Shown here: piece by piece, positions 15,701-26,853 of the stretch | How the letters are laid out: each line of letters begins with the position of its first letter | Position numbering within the stretch: position 1 is the first letter of the stretch | DNA from: Euonymus europaeus | Lineage: Eukaryota > Streptophyta > Magnoliopsida > Celastrales > Celastraceae | Reading direction: 5' to 3' | NCBI GenBank assembly: GCA_963580455.1 | Contig: OY756967.1 | Span: forward strand, 19,080,022-19,144,021 | Length of the DNA: 64,000 bases | The notes under the pieces: generated by a model | What the model was told of the DNA's origin: nothing | Database searches by the model: none | What the model saw: only the letters and a program-made list of their open reading frames with translations | Position numbers and translations under genes: made by a program

Positions 15701-17089
15701 CGGATTTGTGGAGGATGAGCACGTCAGTAGATGTTTTTACATTTTTATTAAAAGAGTTAGAGATAACACAAATTAATATTAATCACATCCAAACCTTCAG
15801 ATGTGGCCCATGAGATATGTACTTAAAACATTAAATAATTTCTCAGATGGGTGCTATGAGATGGACCACCTGTTTTTCAATCTCCCCTCTCTCTCTCTCT
15901 GGGACATGGCCCATAGATTTTTTTACTTTACGGCCAAAATATGTTAACCGTTTGCGTTAATGGTTACACAGTGACTCTAAAACAATAAATCCTACTTTTC
16001 TTGTCTCTGGATAAATTCAAATCTCAAGAAAACAAAATCTATCGAGGCTCAAATTGTTGTTGATCAGAGTAGATCTACACCTATTGATCATCAAGGAAAA
16101 AAAAAAAACTGCGAACTGCTATTTGTACGACCAATATATACAGGCCTAGCTATACACTAGTATATATATAATACATATATAATAAAACCTAACACCTCCA
16201 TAAGATCACGCAACTGAGCAAAAACAAGCAGGAAATCCATATATATGTGTGTGTGTGATATAACTAACCCTTTTATTATATATAAATAAACAGATCATGT
16301 GGCAGGCACTGCCCCTGTGTACAGTGTAAGTCGTCATTCATATATATCCAGGCTTCTTTCTGCTCGCGAGTTTCAAAACTTAAAAACTCCCCTGTTTCCT
16401 GCTTTCTCGCTTTAGAGCCTTTGACAATGCAAGATCCATGATACCCGTATCAATCTCCTGAACAGTCAGTCTCTCTTCCTTCAACCTTTGAATTCTCTGT
16501 TTATATATTTAGTTTCTTATTTTCTCTTCTGCTCTTGTTTTCTCAGGTCTATTGCATCTGCTGCTGCTTGTGTATAACGTGAAGGTTTATAGACTGTGTT
16601 AATATGGGAGGAAGCATTTTCAGGTTAGTCAATTATAATACCCCCTCTCTCTCTCTCTCTCTCTCTCACGACAGACAGACAACAGGCTTTATTAGTTTTA
16701 GATAATCATCTGAAATATGAGCCTGCAAGTTTTTAATTTGTTCCTAATCTAACCAAGCATAAGGTAGAATTGTTTTTAATTATTATAGTTGGTAAGATTG
16801 TCATCATCCAAGTAGGTTAAGAATTCTTATTTGTCAACATTAAACATATTTGATGGTGAAGAATTGAGCGCAACCGTCGATGCTGTGAGTGTTGTTTTTA
16901 TCTTAATTTAGCATATATGGTGATCATTGACTAGCATTTTATCTTCACGGCTCACCAAAGAATTTGGGCTTTTTAAGAGCGTTCAACCTTGGTTAGCCAA
17001 AAGTGCTTCATTAAAAGAGTGAAAATTCGAAACCCAAAGTCACCCACCTCCTTCGCCCATGAGACCCAAACAATCTTTTGTTTACCTCA
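15701..17089. other. Intergenic DNA with a possible orphan first exon
   Basis: Contains (CT)n tracts at 15886-15900 and 16648-16668 and AT-rich sequence. A pyrimidine-rich leader-like stretch (about 16370-16600) precedes ATGGGAGGAAGCATTTTCAG at 16604, followed by a GT. It could be a short first exon (MGGSIF), but no partner exon was found before the LINE cluster. Confidence 0.35.
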
Positions 17090-17880
17090 GGATGCACCAC
17101 CCCACCAGAAGCGACATAACACTCGGTCCATCTCCTTGCATAATTGATCAGGTAATTTGAAAATTTGCATAGCATATATAAGTCCGGATAGATTGCTTAG
17201 TAAAACCTCTCTCTACCCTATCAATGACATATTGGAAAGCTTTCTTCTTTGACCTTTCCACAAAGGCTGACAACCCCAGATGAGCTTCATACGATTTGAT
17301 GTCTTTCACTTCTATTAGCTCCTTCACAGCATTTCGCATTGCCATTGGAGTGTGTTTGCTAAAGAATAAGGCGATTTTGTCAACATTAATCTGCTGGCCA
17401 TATTGGAGTTCACAAGCTTTAAGAATACTATCAAGTCATTTGAAGAGGATGGATAAAAACTTAGGCTATCATCTGTAAAGAATAAGTGCGAGACAAATAA
17501 AGAACCCCTTCCAAACTTCATTACAATGAACAAAAATCATCAGAGATAATGGATCACCTTGGCGTGAGTCACTAGAAGGAACAATAATCTCCCCTTGAAC
17601 ACCATTTGCAAACATCACATATGTCACCAAAGAAATACACACCATGATCTAGCTCCTCCAATGAGGACAAAACTCATGCGACACAAAAACAAATCCAAAA
17701 AGTCTCATTACATCCTTTCATAAGCTTTACTCATATTTAGATTCACCGCCACATAATTAGTACATCCGCGCTACTTTGTACTCGTTCAATGGAAGACCTC
17801 AAAATCCATTAGGATATTATCATAGATGAACCGCTCATGAACAAAAGTAGATTGAGTCTTCCCCGCTATTATTGAAAAAA
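17090..17880 (-). mobile_element. LINE reverse-transcriptase fragment, decayed
   Basis: Conceptual minus-strand readings in several frames give QSTFVHERFIYDNILM (RT start block), AVNLNMSKAYERM (the KLDMSKAYDR block), DSRQGDPLSL (the RQGDPLSP block), VSHLFFTDDSLSF (the catalytic FADDS-type box, with Thr for Ala) and VKDIKSYEAHLGLSAFVERS (the YLGLP block). Stops and frameshifts are frequent. It lies downstream, in minus-strand sense, of the zf-RVT/RNase H fragment, the reverse of normal LINE order, so the parts come from rearrangement or from separate insertions. Confidence 0.83.
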
Positions 17881-18018
17881 AGCAGTTCTCCGGGGCTCAT
17901 AATGGAAGGATCAAACCTAACCCATCAACAAGAGACAAAAGCCAACAAAATCGAAAGAGACAAAAACAACAAGCCAAAGAAAAATCACACAAAAAGAATA
18001 CCAAACACAAAGAAAATA

Positions 18019-19310
18019 TTAAGATTTTCTTCTAGCAAGAATGCCCATTTGATCCATTATGATGAAACCCTTTTCTTTAGCAGGAAGATCTTTGAACCTA
18101 GAATAAGAGACAGACAAATTGCTTTGGGAGGCTTGATTAGCCAACAAATCAACACAATAATTAATTTCTCTGAAAATGTGATTATATTGAATAGTAATGT
18201 TATGGCAACAATTTTCTATACTACATTTGAGATATAAGAGCCTCCAAGGGCATCTGGAGCAATTCGACAAAATGTTAATGACAATCAAAGAGTTTGATTC
18301 AACCAAGATGTGACTAAAACCCATAGAAGAAGCCAAGGTAATTCCCTCAAATATGGCATTCATTTCAGCCCATGTAATGGTCTTATTACCATATAGTTTG
18401 AGAAATCTACAAGAAAAACATCTCTATGATCTCTAATAATCCCATCACCTCTAGAGTGCCCAAGATTAGCCAAAACACTACCATCACAATTTAGCTTAAT
18501 GATATTTGGAGAGGGAGTATACCAGTACAAAATAAGAGTCTTACCTTTGGGAGCAACATAGATGGGGATATTGAATAAGTCACTTATAAAGGAATCTTGA
18601 AGTTGAAGCTTATGAACTGTTGAAACACTTAAAAATATCTGAGAGACAAGACTAATAAATTTTTTAATAATCATGTTTCCAGAGTAACCCTTATCATCAT
18701 ATCTGGATTTATTTCTGGCTTGCCAAAGACACCAACAAATGCAAGCAGGAATCAAACAAACAAGAGAGCCAAGCACTGAGTTGGTTCTTTTGAGCCTCCA
18801 CCAATCAGCCAACATTATATGGAGGGGATTGGACCTAAAATTTAATCCAAATGCTTTGCAAAAACATGTCCAAACATGCACTGCAAGAGATCCATTAACC
18901 AGCATATGTTGAATAGATTCCTGTCGAGGAGAATCTAGACAACAATGACATTTAGACACTATGTAAACACTTGATTTACTCAAGTTGTCATCAATAGGTC
19001 GTTTATTTTGCAGAGTTTTCCAAAGAAATATGAAGATTTTAAGAGGAATCATATCATGCCAGATGAAATAATTTAAAGGCCAAGTAACATTGCTATTCCT
19101 TGAGATTGAGAAAGCAAATTTATCTGAAAAATTTCCATTGAGAGTAGGCTTCCAAATCATTTGATCATAAGAGACAGAAAAAGTGATGTTCTCATTAAGA
19201 ATTTTATGAACAACAAATTCAGGCAATATTGTTCTAAGTTTTCCAACTTCCCAGTTGTTGTTATGGATATAGAAATCCAGTTTTAGGCCAATTAGAATCA
19301 ATGTTAATTA
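18019..19310 (-). mobile_element. LINE zf-RVT plus RNase H fragment
   Basis: A 313-codon minus-strand frame (19301-18360) carries the zf-RVT region typical of plant LINE ORF2 C-termini: WPLNYFIWHDMIPLKIFIFLW, a CHCC zinc-binding-like cluster (SKCHCCLDSPRQESIQHML) and WCLWQARNKSRY. It then enters RNase H (IIKLNCDGS, GHSRGDGIIRDH). A frameshift at about 18360 moves the remaining RNase H to a second frame ending near 18019 (HILVESNSLIVINIL, REINYCVDLLANQA). It encodes transposon debris, not a host gene. Confidence 0.85.
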
Positions 19311-19594
19311 GCTAGGTTGGCTATGGGACCTTCTTCTAACCAAGCATCCCACCATATATTAATATGCCCTTTCCCAGTAACGAATCACACCTCCTTTCTA
19401 CAACTATCAGCCTTCTCTTTAGCCACCCACATTTGGATAGGTTTCTGACATTTATTGATACGATGAAATATTATTTAAAGCACTTGGCGAACGCGAAACA
19501 CTAAAATGGACCCCAAAGGGACTTCATCCCCCAATTATTGAGATACTTAATTAAAAGCATGCCTGAAAGGAAATTTTATTTTCAAAGAGAGACC

Positions 19595-20470
19595 TCAGAC
19601 AATCAATAAACAGAAATGGTCAAAGTTTGAAGTACCATAACCCAAGACCTCATAGATTGAAGACGTGTTGATCCAATCAAAATTACCCAAGGCTCTGTCC
19701 AGTTGTTCCTTGACAAAGGCAAGCGGCCCCTCTCCTATTACTCCAGATGAAACGCTGCCCCTATAATCCAAATCCATCAAACTCGACACGTTCATCGCTT
19801 CAACAAAACCACTAAGCTGACCACCCGACTTTTCACTACCTTCCACCTCTTTTTTTTTTTTTTTGATAAAAGAGTACGGTACCTTATTAAATTTATTAAT
19901 AGTTTCGCTTATGGCGGAGAAATACCGTGGTTACAAGAACTGCAACAAACACTCAAAACTAAACCAAGAAGACCCCAAATCAAGAGAGACAAAAGCAGAA
20001 AAAGCTATGACATGAAACCGGACAATGAACTTGTGAAAACCTACACCAGAAAAACACCAACTATCTTAAGCTTGAGCCACAACAGCAAATGAGCATCCCC
20101 ACACGAGCTGAAACTTAGATACAGCAAGGCACACCTCCACAATAAAACCAAAAGCATGACTAACTCCAGCCATTTTTATTAGCCAGAGACTAGCAGGACA
20201 CCGTGCAAAAAAGCACGCCTAACACTAGCCAAAGGCAAAAGGCCAGCAGGACGCCATGCAAAGCAAAATCTCCACTTCCCGATAAAAACACCAAAGCAAC
20301 AGTGACAACTTAAAAAGCTCAAAAAAGCCATCAACGACGCCTGAAAAAATAGCAACCAGGCTGCACCTTTTCAGAGTTATCCATAACCGTGTTAAAATCA
20401 CCTATACACAGTCGTGAAAAGGGAGGAGAAGGGCGAAGAGATTTTAATAATGCCCAATTTTCAGCCCTTT
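19595..20470 (-). mobile_element. LINE endonuclease fragment split by another LINE tail
   Basis: Minus-strand readings give RLCIGDFNTVMDNSEKV (about 20440-20345), the GDFN block of the AP-type endonuclease, and, after an insertion, SEKSGGQLSGFVEAM, SLMDLDYRG and VKEQLDRALGNFDWI (19846-19640), the following endonuclease blocks. The two halves share an SEK motif, so they may be two copies rather than one interrupted copy. No intact ORF remains. Confidence 0.7.
19848..20345 (-). mobile_element. LINE 3' UTR with poly-A tail
   Basis: On the minus strand this AT-rich, T/G-biased segment ends with AAATTTAATAAGGTACCGTA, CTCTTTTATC and about 15 A (the T-run at 19850-19864). It sits between two endonuclease blocks. 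The terminal sequence is shared with 15586-15700. Confidence 0.55.
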
Positions 20471-20554
20471 TACTAGCATGGGGATGCCCATAAAAACAAG
20501 TCAAGAGTTAAGGAACCCCTAAATTTTCTTCACTAATATATAGAAGTTGAAATG

Positions 20555-20674
20555 AGGATAGTTAATGCGCAAAGCGCACCTAAAGCACAAGATTTTGCAT
20601 TGCTTCAAAGCGCACGCTTCAAATACACACAGTGCAAATTTAATCATTTTTTAATAAATTAAATAACCATAATA

Positions 20675-20710
<36 letters not shown>

Positions 20711-21690
20711 CAGCATACAAATAAAATCAAGCTTAAATAGTAATCAATAACATAGTAGAATTAGTCATAAATTCAATTGTCGATTCTAATTAAGTGTTCC
20801 CTTTGTCGACAAATACCTCATCTAGAAATATTCCACAAAAATACAAGTCATTTTAGTAGTAGTTACTCCAACCTGGATCCTTCTAATTGGAGTTAGGGGT
20901 TGAGCTCGATGATGTCCCGTCATAAACCACGAGTATGATTCTTTAATAAGTTGAATTTATGAATAAAGAAATACATGAAGGTTTAACTGTTTAGAATAAT
21001 AATTATACAAATAATTGATATCATATTTACTAACCAATCAACCAACCAAATATCATATTTGCCATATACCATATACCACATCGGCTAACCAATAAACAAA
21101 CAAAATACCATATTTTCCATATACCATAACCAATAACTAATATCATATTTGCTAACCAATACACCAACTAGATATCATATTTATCCCCTCAATATAGCAA
21201 TAGCAGAAGAATAGAGAGAGACAAACAAAGAGGTGGAATGAGAGAGACGACAAACTGAGAGAGACAAAATAAGATTGATGAACAGAGAGAGATGAAAAGA
21301 GTAGCAGAAATACCTAGAAATTGGAGAGAGAGATAGAGAGAGAGAGAGAAATTGAGCTCCAAGGCCGTCGATATGCGAAGGTTACGCTAGGGATACCGAT
21401 GTGACGAATTAGGGCTTGTCTATCAAAATTTTGCCTTATCATTTTTCGTCAATAGCTTATTTGTGGAGGTTAATCTAGGGCTGGGTTTTCAATTTCAAAA
21501 ATAAGCCCAAGATCAGCCACTAATCATTGATGCTTGTCCCTTCACCTCTTTTTCCTGCTTTACGCTTCGACATAAGCTATATGCACTCAGGGAAATGAGG
21601 AGATGTGAGACGAGGCGCTTCCCCTTTGCACTGCCTCGCTTCATCTCTTAAGCATGCGCTTGACACGCTTTAGACAATAACCACAATGTA
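20555..21690. mobile_element. Possible non-autonomous element with GCG-rich imperfect terminal inverted repeats
   Basis: The left end (GTTAATGCGCAAAGCGCACC) and the inverted right end (TTATTGTCTAAAGCGTGTCA) are roughly complementary, and both ends repeat AAGCG and GCGCTT motifs. The inside has an (AT)n run at 20677-20707, repeated CCATATACC/CTAACCAAT words at 21035-21180 and (GA)n at 21210-21345. No coding capacity or target-site duplication was confirmed. Confidence 0.35.
21035..21182. repeat. Degenerate tandem repeat
   Basis: The words CTAACCAAT, ATATCATATTTGC and CCATATACCA recur about every 50-60 bp, giving roughly 2.5 diverged units. Confidence 0.5.
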
Positions 21691-21781
21691 AAAAAAACAG
21701 CCATCCAAAGGACAACGCTGGACCAAAAATAATTTCAAAACCAAGGCAGGCAGCAAACTAAACCTCTGAAACCTCCTAGAT

Positions 21782-22381
21782 TCAAACTATGAACATTGAA
21801 GCTCTATCACAACCTTGCTTGGCTAGAGCATCAGCCATCACATTGGATTCTCTCCAGGTACGATTGAAATTGACATTAGAAATAGAGCGAATGCAATAGC
21901 GAATCGCAATTGAAGTCTTGATCAAGGCCCCAATGATTAGGAAAATTCTGAATGAGCCAATTAATTGCATTGCTAGCTAGAATTCGACTCAACAATTAGC
22001 TGAACATTAGAGCCATGATTTTTAAGAGCTGAAATTTCCAAGGCAGCTCTAATAGTCTTGACCTCAATAGTATTAAGGTCTGAGATGGCAACCGGACCCC
22101 AAAAAAATGTAAATAAAATTTCCTTAGTCATCACCAAGAATACCTCCAATACCAGCTTTCCTGTCCTACACTGAACTGTTTGTGTTCCATTTGAGGAAAC
22201 TTTTTGGAGGAATCGACCACTCAGTCTTGGGCCTCAGGGACTTGCAGTTTATAATGAAGGAAAAACACGTTTGGTGGTGAGTACTTAGATCTGGAGAAAC
22301 TTCTTTAAGCAATATGCACATATCACTCCTGGTCCTAATTGGGCATATTTGAAACAAGAGCTCAATCCAGATCATTGGCAT
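21782..22381 (-). mobile_element. LINE RNase H fragment
   Basis: Minus-strand readings give EWSIPPKSFLKWNTNSSV (22234-22166), the start of the RNase H block of plant LINE-type RNase H proteins, then VKTIRAALEISALKNHGSN, VQLIVESNSSNAINWL and, in the 21970-21782 frame, NRTWRESNVMADALAKQGCD, the conserved C-terminal block. Frames are broken. It is the fourth LINE coding relic in the cluster, again on the minus strand. Confidence 0.8.
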
Positions 22382-23203
22382 CGTTTTAGTTTTCCAATAC
22401 TAGCATTTAATAGTTTCTAATGATGTCCCATACTATTCTTAGCCATAAATAAGTTGCATTAGTCGTACCTAATCTCACATTATTTTTCATGTACATTTTC
22501 TAGTAACCATTACCCACATACATTTTGCCTAAAATTCAAACAATTATGCGTTAGTGTGTGTCAAGAAGTTATTTAATTAGTATACTTCTTAGAGTGCAAA
22601 TTTAACCGTTGATTTTAATAAATTAACCTTCAATGAACTTAAATTTAGTGAAAGAACCATATATAGTGATCTCCATTCTTCATCAATTCCGTTTTTTAAT
22701 TTTACTCATTCATCTATATTTTTCTTTAATGACATCCATCGATTACAACAAAAAAGAAATTAAACATTCTGCTTGTTTTCCCTGATTATTGCTCAATTTA
22801 ATTTTCCCCTGTTATACGAGAATTATATGAGTTTTTTTATATCATATATAGTAATGTTATTACTAACTAATTGCAACTTTATCAGTTAGAAAGAACAAAT
22901 GTGATGTGTCCTGGTAGGTAGAAAGTTAATTAACAGCTGCATACCTAATTAATTATTCAAGTGAAGTTTGAGGAAGAACGAGGTGTGATGAAAATATATA
23001 GCTCCCTCTATGACATGTAGCAAATATAAAAATGTTTTACAATTTGGTGCATGCTGAATATTGTTGGAATTCTTGATATCTGGAGATGGTGGAGTTCATG
23101 ATCTTCATTCCACTACTGGTAAAATGTTCACTGAAGAGAAATCAAAACCATCAAACGAAACTTTTGTTAGCTCACCAAAGAGTTGTATGTTTTCCTGATG
23201 ATT
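22382..23203. other. Intergenic DNA, no gene seen
   Basis: AT-rich sequence without recognisable repeats. It will include the 3' UTR of the minus-strand TCP gene. Confidence 0.4.
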
Positions 23204-24526
23204 CTAATATAAGCAACCATATTTGCTGTGGAAATTATAATTTCCAGAGAAGTGGTTTTCCTGCTGCAGGAATTGAAGATCAGAATGCAAAACAATCTCC
23301 GATGAGGTAAGGCCAGGATAGTAACCTGCAGGGTTTTGTTCTGAGAAGGATGGGTAAACTACGGAATTAGGGTTTTGCACTGGCGAATTCAAATTAGGAT
23401 TTTGCGGTTGGCAATTTGGGTTGCTGACAAAAATTGCACTAGGGTTTTGTACTTGATGATGATCATCATTAGCATTACCTGGTGAAGGTTTTGTGTTTGT
23501 GAGTGCGCAATAATATGAATCATTGTAGATGCTGCCCCAATTTTCAGGAATCATCACATCCATGGATTTTTTCCCAGCTGATCTTGAGATCCCAATGTTT
23601 TCTGTAGTTCTGCAATTGAAATTTGAACTTCGAGCAGAAATGGTACTAGCAGTGCCCAATAGTTTCTCCATTATGTTGACTGAATCCATTTGATGCCCTA
23701 GCAACCCATCGTGACTTGGTGCTTCATTCATTTCTTGGCTACAGTAAAACCCAAAATTTGGTTTGGTCTTCATTTTCTCCATTGTCCTCTCCCTTGCTCT
23801 TGCCCTTGCGTTGTCCCTTAACTCCTTTGTTTGCAGTAGTTCTAGCCCCTGTTTAGCCACTTTTTTGCTCTTCATAATCTTCTCCTCGCCAACAACAACA
23901 TTTCCACAAGATTCACCGTCACCCACATCTACCTCTCCATCATGAGTAGTACTAGACATCTTGGAAATGGACATTACTTCACTCTCTGAAGTAGATGAAA
24001 CGCTCCAACCACCAGCACCAGCAGCACAAGTAGTGAGATCCTTGATGGCAGCCTTTGATTTAGAGAAGAGCCACTCAATGGTTTTGCTTGGTTTGTCAAA
24101 CCCTAACATGTCTTGGAGATCAAAGAACTTCCTTGCGATTGGGAGTGACAGTCTCATTCTCCTATCTCTTGGTCCCTGAGCAGTGTAGATCTTGCTGTGC
24201 CTGTCCTTTCCAGAACTCCTTTTACAAGACCTCTTCTTCCCATGGCCAGTACTACTTACTGTGATTACATTTGTGGCCACTCCACGACCATCCATTACCA
24301 TTTCACCAGAGTTGGACAACCCCAGGATCTGTTGCTGTTGTGATAACAAGTGACTCAAATCACTCAATAGAAAATGATCTGGATCATCGTCATTGGCAAG
24401 AAATGGAGTAGTAAACTCCAAGAATGAAGCTGGGTTAATGTTAATTTCTTCATGTATGAAAGAGCTAGGGCTTCCGTAAGTGTTCATGGAGTGGCTGTAT
24501 GAGAAGGAGCTGTTTGAAAGAAACAT
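23204..24526 (-). CDS. CYC/TB1-clade TCP transcription factor
   Basis: A single 440-residue minus-strand frame. The class II TCP domain spans about residues 107-165: basic region [20 protein letters not shown], then helix-loop-helix [20 protein letters not shown] and [14 protein letters not shown]. The R domain at about 235-252 ([18 protein letters not shown]) marks the CYC/TB1 clade. The C-terminus is Asn/Pro/Gln-rich. These nuclear factors control axillary bud outgrowth (BRC1/TB1, TCP12) or floral symmetry (CYC). The TCP domain looks closer to the BRC1/TCP12 side than to the CYC2 side. Being near the bHLH30-like and TM/RING genes supports TCP12 orthology, because those three are adjacent in Arabidopsis as I recall. 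The frame is intronless, as often in this clade. The start at 24526 is the first Met after the UTR-like (CT)n tract. Confidence 0.92.
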   Translation of the reverse strand: MFLSNSSFSYSHSMNTYGSPSSFIHEEININPASFLEFTTPFLANDDDPDHFLLSDLSHLLSQQQQILGLSNSGEMVMDGRGVATNVITVSSTGHGKKRSCKRSSGKDRHSKIYTAQGPRDRRMRLSLPIARKFFDLQDMLGFDKPSKTIEWLFSKSKAAIKDLTTCAAGAGGWSVSSTSESEVMSISKMSSTTHDGEVDVGDGESCGNVVVGEEKIMKSKKVAKQGLELLQTKELRDNARARARERTMEKMKTKPNFGFYCSQEMNEAPSHDGLLGHQMDSVNIMEKLLGTASTISARSSNFNCRTTENIGISRSAGKKSMDVMIPENWGSIYNDSYYCALTNTKPSPGNANDDHHQVQNPSAIFVSNPNCQPQNPNLNSPVQNPNSVVYPSFSEQNPAGYYPGLTSSEIVLHSDLQFLQQENHFSGNYNFHSKYGCLY

Positions 24527-24593
24527 TGATATTGATGATATACCTAATAATTAATGGTTTTAAAGAAAAAATTAATCGAGTGTCTAGTGCAGC

Positions 24594-24616
24594 TTAGAGA
24601 GAGAGAGAGAGAGAGA
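24594..24616. repeat. (GA)n microsatellite in the probable TCP 5' UTR
   Basis: An uninterrupted GAGAGA run about 70 bp upstream of the TCP start, reading as (CT)n on the coding strand. Such tracts are common in plant leaders and can bind GAGA-type factors. Confidence 0.6.
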
Positions 24617-25385
24617 GTGAAAAGCAATAAGACAATGTTGGAATAGGAAACATAAGGTCAAAAAAGATAATGAAAGTAAAGGTGTACAAATTGGAAGAGA
24701 ACAAATATATGAAGAAACCCTACGACTACTACTACTACTACTACAGTTTCTGGACCCTTTTTTTCTCCCTATTTTGCGGTGAGACACATCACGTGGTGCA
24801 AGGGATGGTAAATTGCTTGATAGCAACCCTCCATGCCCTTGGCTCTGTGTGTCTAATATGCCATGAGAGAGAGAGAGCCAGAAGTTATGGTTAAGAATCT
24901 AAGATAGACCTATATAATTTGGAGGAGGAAGAAAGGACAATGATCATTTGTTGAGCAATTTTGACTGGACGACCGAACTGTCTCTTTCACTGATCAGACT
25001 AAAGTTTTCTCACAAATCCAACTGTGTTTTTGCTTCTTAAGCCTCCTCTTAGTTTCTTACCAAAACCAGTTTTCATACTAAGTTACTAATTACCACTACT
25101 ACTCTACAGCTCTTCTCCGTCGTTATTATTATTATTATTATTATAATAAGCTCTTCTCCATTATTAAATGCCCTGCACCTGCAACAATTGAATCCAGTCA
25201 TGTCCCATATACATATAGTTCCAAATCCATGTCCGATGCATCTAGCCGGATCAGGCTAGGCCCAATGGTTTGGGCCAAGCCTCCTGCCCTAGACCGGCCC
25301 GTGTATAAATATTATAAAAAATATATATGTTTATAAATTATATACTCTCTTAGCTAAGAAATTTAAGCAAGAAATTCAGAAGTCT
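24617..25385. other. Upstream region of the TCP gene
   Basis: Holds a (TAC)n run at 24720-24744, a (TTA)n run at 25126-25147 and AT-rich sequence up to the VDAC retrocopy. It should contain the TCP promoter on the minus strand. No specific operator was recognised. Confidence 0.4.
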
Positions 25386-25401
25386 AGGAGATATAATTGC
25401 T
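25386..25401. repeat. Left target-site duplication of the VDAC retrocopy
   Basis: AGGAGATATAATTGCT; identical to 26593-26608. Confidence 0.9.
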
Positions 25402-26592
25402 AGACTCCAGAGTAGCATTTCACAGCACGGCCGCTCTTCTTGTTTGGATCTACGTACTTGCGAGTAATCATGCCGAATGGTCCCGGTCTCTACTCTTACA
25501 TCGGCAAGAAAGCCAGGGATCTTCTCTACAAGGACTACCAGACAGACCACAAGTTCACTCTCACCACCTACTCTCCCACTGGAGTTGCTATAACTTCATC
25601 AGGAGTAAAGAAAGGAGAGCTGTTTGTTGCTGACGTCAATACCCAGCTGAAGAACAAGAATGTAATCACTGATATTAAAGTGGACACGAGCTCCAATTTG
25701 CTTACAATCATCACAGTTGATGAACCTGCTCCTGGGCTGAAGACAATTTTTTCTTTCAAAATTCCTGATCAAAGGTCAGGAAAGGTGGAACTTCGATATC
25801 TGCATGACTACGTGTGGATAAGTTCAAGCATTGGGTTGACTGCAAACCCTCTAGTCAATTTCTCTGGTGGTGTAATCGGTACTGATGTTGTTGGACTTGG
25901 TATTGATCTCTCATTTGACACCAAAACTGGCAATTTCACCAAATGCAATACTGCTTTGAGCTTTTCAAATGAAGATCTGATTGCTTCGTTGTCTCTGAAT
26001 GACAAGGGTGACTCAATTAATGCCTCTTACTACCATATTTTGAACCCATTGACTAGCACGTACGGCTGTTGGTGCTGAGATTTCCCATAGTTTCTCAACC
26101 AATGAGAATGCTATCACTCTTGGCACTCAACATGCTTTGGATCCATTGACCACTGTGAAGGCACGTGTTAACAGTTTTGGCAAGGCGAGTGCTCTCATCC
26201 AGCATGAATGGCCGGGGGCCAAAATCATTGTTCACTTTAATTATCTGGAGAGGTAGACACAAAGGCTATTGAGAAGAGTGCCAAGGTTGGATTGGCTCTG
26301 GCTCTTAAGCCATGAGTTCTTAGTAATTTTGGTGGAGAGCTGTATTGGACGGCTTGGGATCGCAATATGTTTTTCTTTTCAACTTTCTTATCATAATGTT
26401 GGTAGTTACCTTTTAGCAAGGTAGATGGTACTTTGAAATATTTACATTTTTAGTGGTTTTTGCCGCTGTAAAAATAAAATTTTCTGGGGATACACTTGTT
26501 TACGTTTTTTTTAGCTCCCCATGATATCTTGTCACCTCTTCTTAAACTGAGGTTCACGGTATTTTGAGAACTCGACTTGAGTAAAAAAAAAA

Positions 26593-26608
26593 AGGAGATA
26601 TAATTGCT
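26593..26608. repeat. Right target-site duplication of the VDAC retrocopy
   Basis: AGGAGATATAATTGCT, directly after the A-run; identical to 25386-25401. Confidence 0.9.
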
Positions 26609-26853
26609 TTGAACAATCCAATACGGCTCATTGATCGCGGACTGAATCCAGCACAAAAGGGAAACAATTATTGAATTCGGCCCGGCCCATGCAGACAACG
26701 CGTCTTTGGATGCAAAAATCTATTCCCCACAACCAACAAAACCCAATAGTGGGTCTGTTATACGAATCTATCTTTACCCAGTCCATTAAATACCAACCCC
26801 AAACGTATATACGCCACTGAATATTTTCTCCATTAACAGGCCAGATATTAGCC

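Larger units (their letters stand above)
25386..26608 (+). pseudogene. VDAC: Processed pseudogene of a mitochondrial VDAC porin
   Basis: A start codon at 25470 opens a frame of 202 codons closely matching plant VDAC/porin (GPGLYSYIGKKARDLLYKDY, TLTTYSPTGVAITSSG, DIKVDTSSNLLTIITVDE, FDTKTGNFTKCN, LIASLSLNDKGDSINASYYH). VDAC is the voltage-dependent anion channel, a beta-barrel of the outer mitochondrial membrane, usually about 276 residues. A frameshift near 26055 ends the frame early. The rest continues in other frames ([29 protein letters not shown], then DTKAIEKSAKVGLALALKP) with a second break near 26240. No introns remain, although plant VDAC genes have several. An A-run at 26583-26593 follows the UTR, and a perfect 16-bp direct repeat brackets the copy. 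These are the marks of LINE-mediated retrotransposition. Confidence 0.93.

Noticed and set aside
16300..16440. Possible microRNA precursor near GCAGGCACTGCCCCTGTG
   Set aside because: No complementary arm was found nearby and no match to a known plant miRNA.
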